Assembly (NCBI GenBank): GCA_937884085.1
Contig: CAKZYD010000215.1
Coordinates: 1-32,713, forward strand
Length of the DNA stretch: 32,713 bases
Origin: an uncultured Sphingomonadales bacterium
GTDB lineage: Bacteria; Pseudomonadota; Alphaproteobacteria; Sphingomonadales; CAKZYD01
Reading direction: 5' to 3'
Part shown: in pieces, positions 28,024 to 32,713 of the stretch
How the letters are laid out: each line of letters begins with the position of its first letter
Position numbering within the stretch: the first letter of the stretch is position 1
Program-made: the position numbers and the translations under genes
The notes under the pieces: model-generated
Told to the model about the DNA's origin: nothing
Database searches by the model: none
The model's input: only the letters and a program-made list of their open reading frames with translations

Positions 28024-28593
28024 CTAACGCTCAAACCGCCTAATAAGACAAACTGCCCGCGCCGCCCAGTTAATTTGTCCTAGGCTATGCATCGCTGCGG
28101 CTGGTGGCGGCGTGCACATTCGCATCGGTTGATCGCCGATTTCCGGAAACAGACTACCAAACACCAAAAGACCGTCGGTGGTTTCCACCAACGCTTCATC
28201 GATAACAATATCTGTTTGCACCCCTTGGCGGTCAAACACGAGAATATCTCCTGGCCCGTAGGTGCCGCGCTGACTCTCAAATTCGATTGCGACCGGATCA
28301 GCTGCCAAGACGGATAAATCAATTTCAGGCGGCGTTTTAAGGGGTTTTATCGCAGTTAGACCAGATACCCCAATAATCGGACTGCTTGGCCCTTGTGATA
28401 GCGTCAACAAATCCTGCGGGCTGACGTCGAACGCCGCGGCGATCTTTTCAAGCCAAGGCAGCGACAAGGTGCGCGTGCCGGTCTCTAAGCGGGCAATCGT
28501 CTGCGCGGTTGGCGGGGTCGGTTTTATCCGGGCGGCCAGGTCGCTCAGCGTCCAGCCACGCTCTTTGCGCAATGCGCGAATACGGTTTTGCAT
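28024..28593 (-). CDS. XRE-family HTH regulator with C-terminal S24/LexA-like domain (possibly degenerate)
   Basis: MQNRIRALRKERGWTLSDLAARIKPTPPTAQTIARLETGTRTLSLPWLEKIAAAFDVSPQDLLTL; C-terminal GTYGPGDILVFDRQG resembles the S24 fold. Confidence 0.85.
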   Translation of the reverse strand: MQNRIRALRKERGWTLSDLAARIKPTPPTAQTIARLETGTRTLSLPWLEKIAAAFDVSPQDLLTLSQGPSSPIIGVSGLTAIKPLKTPPEIDLSVLAADPVAIEFESQRGTYGPGDILVFDRQGVQTDIVIDEALVETTDGLLVFGSLFPEIGDQPMRMCTPPPAAAMHSLGQINWAARAVCLIRRFER

Positions 28594-28622
28594 AAGTCAC
28601 CTCCAGCTTCATGTTCCAGATA

Positions 28623-28657
28623 GGCAAAAAAAATCTTTCCTACAAGATATTTTTGCC
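28623..28657. promoter_or_regulatory. 35-bp operator-like inverted repeat in divergent intergenic region
   Basis: GGCAAAAAAAATCTT-TCCTAC-AAGATATTTTTGCC: GGCAAAAA (28623-28630) and TTTTTGCC (28650-28657) exact, AATCTT/AAGATA inner arms nearly complementary. Confidence 0.6.
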
Positions 28658-28697
28658 ATTTAGTGGCGATCACAGACTCTGAAGAGGAGATTTTCAC

Positions 28698-29693
28698 ATG
28701 CCGAATACCACGCCGAGCCAAGCGGCTTATCCTTTCACGTCCTTTGAAAAACGCGTCGTTCTTCGTTTGGCGAAAGGCGCGAGCATCCGCCTTGATAGGA
28801 GCGGTCATGGAAAGCTGGGTCCGCTTACAGTGCCCGCGTCAGTCTTAGAAAAATTTGGCGCTGCGGAGCTTTTGGAGATCAATGCAGACCGTGCTCATCT
28901 GTCTTTGGTCGGACAGTCCTTTGCGAAACGCCTTAGGGCCCAAAGTGAAAGTGGCGCTGTCGGCGAGAGTTTTGCAGCGCAGCACCAGGTGCGCCGCAAC
29001 GAAGTGCGAGAGGTCTCCGGGAAAAAACAGACCGTGACCGTAAACAAGGCCGAATCGCCGCTTTGGTGGTTGCGGGCGCGCAAGGACAAATCCGGTGCAC
29101 CATTGATTAGCGATATGCAATTTGCAGCCGGTGAACGGCTCCGGCAGGACTGGGAAATGGCCCAACTCGGGCCCCGTGTATGTATGTCATGGTCGGATTC
29201 CCCGCCTGAACGGGGCCGCCGCGGCGCGCCTGCTGGTCCCGATTTGCCACCAGGCGCTCTGCGGGCCAAAGAACGGCTGACCGCAGCCATTGATCATTGT
29301 GGGTCTGGGTTAAGCGATATCCTTATCCGCGTATGCTGCAAACAAGAAGGGTTGAGCGAAGCAGAGGCTCAGCTGTGTTGGCCAAGGCGATCTGCAAAAC
29401 TCATTCTTGGATTTGGCCTAGACCGTCTGGTTGACTTTTATGGTCTGCGCGCTGGACGGCTCTTACTAAAGTCAAAAAAAAGAGGAGCGCCAAAGCGCTC
29501 CTCAGGTTGGGCAAGAATCTCAAAAAGTGAACTGATCAGCGCGCCATCACGCAGCTACCGCTGCAGGTCTTTTGCAGCGCTGCAAATACCGCTAAAACTG
29601 CATCTCCTGATAAACCGGTACTCGCGGCATCGCTTGCTTGCCGCGAAACAAACTTGTCATATGCTACACGCTTGCTTTGCGCCTTTGCATTGA
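28698..29693 (+). CDS. DUF6456-like protein; C-terminal portion beyond about 29450 is doubtful
   Basis: Core SGAPLISDMQFAAGERLRQDWEMAQLGPRVCMSWS ... ALRAKERLTAAIDHCGSGLSDILIRVCCKQEGLSEAEAQLCWPRRSAKLILGFGLDRLVDFYGL; the final ~75 codons run through a terminator and antisense to the next gene. Confidence 0.75.
   Translation: MPNTTPSQAAYPFTSFEKRVVLRLAKGASIRLDRSGHGKLGPLTVPASVLEKFGAAELLEINADRAHLSLVGQSFAKRLRAQSESGAVGESFAAQHQVRRNEVREVSGKKQTVTVNKAESPLWWLRARKDKSGAPLISDMQFAAGERLRQDWEMAQLGPRVCMSWSDSPPERGRRGAPAGPDLPPGALRAKERLTAAIDHCGSGLSDILIRVCCKQEGLSEAEAQLCWPRRSAKLILGFGLDRLVDFYGLRAGRLLLKSKKRGAPKRSSGWARISKSELISAPSRSYRCRSFAALQIPLKLHLLINRYSRHRLLAAKQTCHMLHACFAPLH
29474..29503 (-). terminator. Rho-independent terminator for 29536..29808
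   Basis: Minus strand GAGGAGCGC-TTTG-GCGCTCCTC followed by TTTTTTTT: perfect 9-bp GC-rich stem plus 8-T tract. Confidence 0.92.
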
Positions 29694-29808
29694 TGCCGAT
29701 AACGGTATCTGCCTCTGTAAAGGTCGCATTCACTGGTGTTGCAAAGGCAACGGCAGCGCTGGCGAAAAACAGTGTTGCAAGAATAAAGTTCGAACGATCA
29801 GAAGACAT
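29536..29808 (-). CDS. Small secreted/periplasmic hypothetical protein
   Basis: 90 aa with signal peptide (NFILATLFFASAAVAFATPVNA); terminator directly downstream; C-terminal CSGSC. Confidence 0.72.
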   Translation of the reverse strand: MSSDRSNFILATLFFASAAVAFATPVNATFTEADTVIGINAKAQSKRVAYDKFVSRQASDAASTGLSGDAVLAVFAALQKTCSGSCVMAR

Positions 29809-29969
29809 TTAGTTCCCTCCACGTCAAAACGGCATCGACCGCATTTGGTAACAACACCTTTGTTTTGATGCACGCAGTGTGCCTAAGTCGGCGGGCTGGC
29901 TCAAATTCACTTTCATTCAAATGCAGCATAAATTATTCGCTCTAAATATCCTATTTGGATAAATTATGA

Positions 29970-29998
29970 TTGACAATCGTCACTATGTGCCGTATAAC
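29970..29998 (+). promoter_or_regulatory. Sigma-70-like promoter upstream of the packaging module
   Basis: TTGACA (29970-29975) - 17 bp - TATAAC (29993-29998). Palindrome GATTGACAATC (29968-29978) overlaps the -35. Confidence 0.65.
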
Positions 29999-30031
29999 TT
30001 TGTTCAAGGTCGACGAATCGGCCAATGAGCA

Positions 30032-30523
30032 GTGACTTCCAAAAACCCAACTAGCGAAATGCCAATCCAAAAACGCTTCACCCGGCAAAACCGGGCGGCT
30101 TTTTTGGCAGCCTTGTCTGAGACCGCGAACGTGTCTGCCAGCTGTCAGCTCGCCGGGGTATCTCGGTCGGCGGCGTATGCCACCAAACGCAGAGACGCGG
30201 TATTTGCCGCAGCGTGGGAGGAGGCCATTCAGTCGGCGCTGGATGCGTTGGAGGTGGAATTGATCCGCCGGGCCATCGAGGGGACGGAGCATGTTCAGTA
30301 TTATCACGGAAAGCCAATTGGCTCAGTCAGACACTATTCGGATGCCCTTGCTATGTTTTTACTAAAGTCGCGCCGCCCAGCCACCTATGGCGATCTTAAG
30401 ACGGTGGTTGAGGCGCCGGACAAAGCAGATCAGGATGCCCGCGCTGCCGCGCTGGATCGTCTTTTACAGGCTTTGGAGAAGGTTGAAGCAAATACCGCAC
30501 TGGTCGATCGCGTCATCAATTGA
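30032..30523 (+). CDS. HTH small-terminase-like / GTA gp1-type protein
   Basis: RQNRAAFLAALSETANVSASCQLAGVSRSAAYATKRRDAVFAAAWEEAIQSALDALEVELIRRAIEGTE; immediately upstream of and overlapping TerL. Start is GTG 30032 or ATG 30059. Confidence 0.78.
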   Translation: MTSKNPTSEMPIQKRFTRQNRAAFLAALSETANVSASCQLAGVSRSAAYATKRRDAVFAAAWEEAIQSALDALEVELIRRAIEGTEHVQYYHGKPIGSVRHYSDALAMFLLKSRRPATYGDLKTVVEAPDKADQDARAAALDRLLQALEKVEANTALVDRVIN

Positions 30524-31890
30524 CGGCGCCAAAGCCTGGCAGCACCATAGCTGCGGCAGAGGGCGAGGGCTTGAGACAGCCGGATGATCGCTCCATAGCC
30601 GAACGCGTTGCCGATCTTGGTGCAGAGCGCCGAACGGCCTTGTTGCAGGCCCTTCCGCCGCAAGACTGTGCGTTGCTTGAGCATGATTGGCGCTTTTGGG
30701 CCCGGCCATCACAACTGGCCCCGCTTGGTGATTGGCAATGCTGGCTTGTTTTGGCGGGACGCGGCTTCGGTAAAACACGCATGGGCGCAGAATGGGTCCG
30801 CGACAAGGCCCGCGATTGTGATGCGCGGATAGCCCTCGCTGGCGCCAGTTTTGCGGAAACGCGTGCAATTATGGTGGAGGGTCCATCCGGGATCCTCAAC
30901 ATCTCGGCCGATCATGAACGTCCGGTCTTTGAGCCGTCCAAACATATGCTGCGGTGGCCCAACGGAGCGATTGGTTATCTGTATTCTGGAGATCAGCCTG
31001 ATAGTTTGCGCGGCCCGCAGCATAGTGCTGCTTGGATCGATGAATTGGCAAAGTTTTTTGATCCAGCGTCTTTTTGGGACATGCTGTCAATGGGCTTGCG
31101 ACTCGGCAGCCCGCCACAAGCGATGGTAACAACGACGCCGCGGCCGTTGCCGTTCCTGAAAGACCTTTTAGCGCAGGAAGCAACCGTCACGACAAGTGGC
31201 TCAACCTGGGCAAACGCCCGCAACTTGGCGCCCAGTTTTATTGCGCATATGCACAAGCACTACGGAGGCACGCGGCTCGGCGCGCAGGAGCTTGACGGGG
31301 CCATCTTAGAGGACGTGGCCGGCGCGTTATGGACCCATGCGCTTATTGAGCACTACAGAGCGCCGATGGTTCCGACCGATTTTGTACGTATTGTCGTTGC
31401 GATTGATCCGCCCGTCACGGCCCATGCCGCGTCAGATGCGTGCGGCATCATTGTCGCCGCTCGGGATGATGCCGGGCATGGCTACGTTTTGGCCGATGAG
31501 AGCGTGGAGCAAGCAAGTCCGGCGCAGTGGTCTGCAGCAGCTTTGGATGCCCTGCAAACATATGGCGCTGACCGCCTCGTCGCCGAAGTCAATCAGGGCG
31601 GCGATTTGGTGGAAACACTTTTGAGAACCCAAGTGCCCAATGTTCCCTACCGCGCTGTTCGTGCGGTACGAGGCAAGTGGCTGCGGGCGGAACCAATCGC
31701 AGCGCTTTATGAGCAAGGCCGGATCCATCACTGTGGCCGATTTACAAGACTAGAAGATGAGATGACAAATTATGTCCCAGGCCAGTCGCACAGCCCAGAT
31801 CGACTAGATGCACTGGTTTGGGCCTTCACCGATTTGCTTTTGGGTGCGGATCAAGTGCCCAGCATTCGCCAACTAAAAAACGACCCCTAA
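30520..31890 (+). CDS. Large terminase subunit / GTA-type DNA-packaging protein
   Basis: LVLAGRGFGKTRMGAEWVRDKARDCDARIALAGASFAETRAIMVEGPSGIL (Walker A), SAAWIDELAKF (Walker B), nuclease-side VVAIDPPVTAHAASDACGIIVAARD. Track start is TTG at 30520 overlapping the upstream stop. Confidence 0.92.
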   Translation: MTAPKPGSTIAAAEGEGLRQPDDRSIAERVADLGAERRTALLQALPPQDCALLEHDWRFWARPSQLAPLGDWQCWLVLAGRGFGKTRMGAEWVRDKARDCDARIALAGASFAETRAIMVEGPSGILNISADHERPVFEPSKHMLRWPNGAIGYLYSGDQPDSLRGPQHSAAWIDELAKFFDPASFWDMLSMGLRLGSPPQAMVTTTPRPLPFLKDLLAQEATVTTSGSTWANARNLAPSFIAHMHKHYGGTRLGAQELDGAILEDVAGALWTHALIEHYRAPMVPTDFVRIVVAIDPPVTAHAASDACGIIVAARDDAGHGYVLADESVEQASPAQWSAAALDALQTYGADRLVAEVNQGGDLVETLLRTQVPNVPYRAVRAVRGKWLRAEPIAALYEQGRIHHCGRFTRLEDEMTNYVPGQSHSPDRLDALVWAFTDLLLGADQVPSIRQLKNDP

Positions 31891-31904
31891 AACTGACTGA
31901 CTTC

Positions 31905-31950
31905 TGACCGTCCGGTCACGCGTTGCCGCATGACGTATCCGGACGTGTCA
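31905..31950. repeat. Imperfect inverted repeat in the TerL-portal gap
   Basis: TGACcGTCCGG (31905-31915) ... CCGGACgtGTCA (31939-31950). Confidence 0.55.
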
Positions 31951-31953
31951 GGG

Positions 31954-32010
31954 AAAGGGCGCGCTTTCGCTCCGCCTCCCCCAGCGCTCCTGGGAGCGAG
32001 CGCGCCCTTT
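31954..32010. repeat. Long inverted repeat / hairpin in the TerL-portal gap, terminator-like on + strand
   Basis: AAAGGGCGCGCT (31954-31965) and AGCGCGCCCTTT (31999-32010) perfect 12-bp arms; inner CGCTCC/GGAGCG (31968-31973/31993-31998) extends the stem across a TT bulge; followed by T. Confidence 0.85.
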
Positions 32011-32020
32011 TCAAACCTCG

Positions 32021-32072
32021 TGGCCAAGTCCCTTGGCCAAACCTTCTGGCCAAAAACTTGAGCCAAACCCGT
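32021..32072. repeat. Four-unit 13-bp-period degenerate repeat
   Basis: TGGCCAAGTCCCT / TGGCCAAACCTTC / TGGCCAAAAACTT / GAGCCAAACCCGT; unit starts 32021, 32034, 32047, 32060. Confidence 0.8.
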
Positions 32073-32102
32073 TAGATTGAGACATAGAAAGAGGATGCCT
32101 TT

Positions 32103-32713
32103 ATGCCCTTTTGGTCAAAGGCTGGACGAAAACCGGTCGCCGCGCCTGAGCTAAAGGCAAGTGCTGCCGCCACGGGCCACGCTATGTGGCGAACTTCTGC
32201 TGATCCATGGCCGCGTTGGAGCTATAAGAGCGCTGCAGAGCGCGCTCTATGTCGTAATCCTGTGGCACAGCGATGTCTCAGGCTCATAACCGACAGCGCC
32301 GCTGCTGTCGCCTGGAAGCTCCATGATCGCCACGCTGTTTTGGAGGACGATCCGCTCTTAGCGATTATACAACGTCCCAATCCGCTTTGCAGCCGATCTG
32401 GATTGATCGAAGCCGTTATTAGTCACCTTTTGCTGCACGGCAACGCCTATATAGAAAAAGTGGTGGCCGAAGATGGCGTGCGGCCGCTGGAACTCTACGC
32501 TCTGCGTCCTGATCGAATGAGCATCAAGCCGGGTGTGCATGGGTGGCCTCAGCGTTATGAGTATACAAGCGGTGATCAAAAGGTTTCCTTCCCCGTTGAC
32601 ACGGTCAGCGGCGAAAGCCGCATCTTGCACCTTAAGACGCATAATCCGCTTGATGACTATTATGGCCAATCGGCTTTGCAAGCCGCGCTCAGTGCTTTGG
32701 ATCTTCATGGCGC
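32103..32713 (+). CDS. HK97-type portal protein (GTA/phage), truncated by window end
   Basis: My translation from ATG 32103: MPFWSKAGRKPVAAPELKAS...RNPVAQRCLRLITDSAAAVAWKLHDRHAVLEDDPLLAIIQRPNPLCSRSGLIEAVISHLLLHGNAYIEKVVAEDGVRPLELYALRPDRMSIKPG...ILHLKTHNPLDDYYGQSALQAALSALDLHGA; open to the end, therefore absent from the ORF track. Confidence 0.9.
   Translation, partial: MPFWSKAGRKPVAAPELKASAAATGHAMWRTSADPWPRWSYKSAAERALCRNPVAQRCLRLITDSAAAVAWKLHDRHAVLEDDPLLAIIQRPNPLCSRSGLIEAVISHLLLHGNAYIEKVVAEDGVRPLELYALRPDRMSIKPGVHGWPQRYEYTSGDQKVSFPVDTVSGESRILHLKTHNPLDDYYGQSALQAALSALDLHG

Noticed and set aside
1-32713. CRISPR array or transposon
   Set aside because: No regularly spaced 25-40-bp repeats and no transposase or integrase signature seen; the only regular array is the 13-bp-period one at 32021-32072.

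Overview
This 32.7-kb window looks like an alphaproteobacterial chromosome, judged from gene content only; no searches were run. From left to right I read: a partial ParA-type ATPase (-); a Sel1/SPOR-domain protein (+); an Mla-type lipid-transport operon (-; MlaE with a STAS-like N-terminus, MlaF, MlaD, auxiliary lipoprotein); an orphan membrane protein (+); three ethylmalonyl-CoA pathway genes (ccr-mcd on -, ecm divergent on +); an SDR (-); gluQ (-); an HNH endonuclease (+); a frame-disrupted endonuclease/exonuclease/phosphatase gene (+); dsbB and a YqaA/DedA-type gene (-); tRNA-Leu(CAA) (-); a Ton-type energy-transduction operon with doubled ExbB, ExbD and TonB (-; DUF3450, ExbB-long, ExbB, ExbD, ExbD, TonB, TonB, TPR); a c-di-GMP-I (GEMM-I) riboswitch-like RNA just upstream of a 65-codon ORF (-); pabB-pabC fusion, allA-like, MAPEG and acyl-CoA dehydrogenase genes (-); a divergent XRE regulator / DUF6456-like pair; a small secreted protein with a strong terminator (-); and the start of a GTA/phage head-packaging module (+; HTH/TerS-like, TerL, portal, truncated by the window end). 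The most interesting non-coding signals are the GEMM-I riboswitch-like RNA at 23811-23898 (-), the structured 212-bp TerL-portal gap (two inverted repeats plus a 13-bp-period repeat array), the 35-bp operator-like inverted repeat between the XRE and DUF6456 genes, the repeats in the ccr/ecm divergent promoter, and a leader hairpin upstream of the Ton operon.
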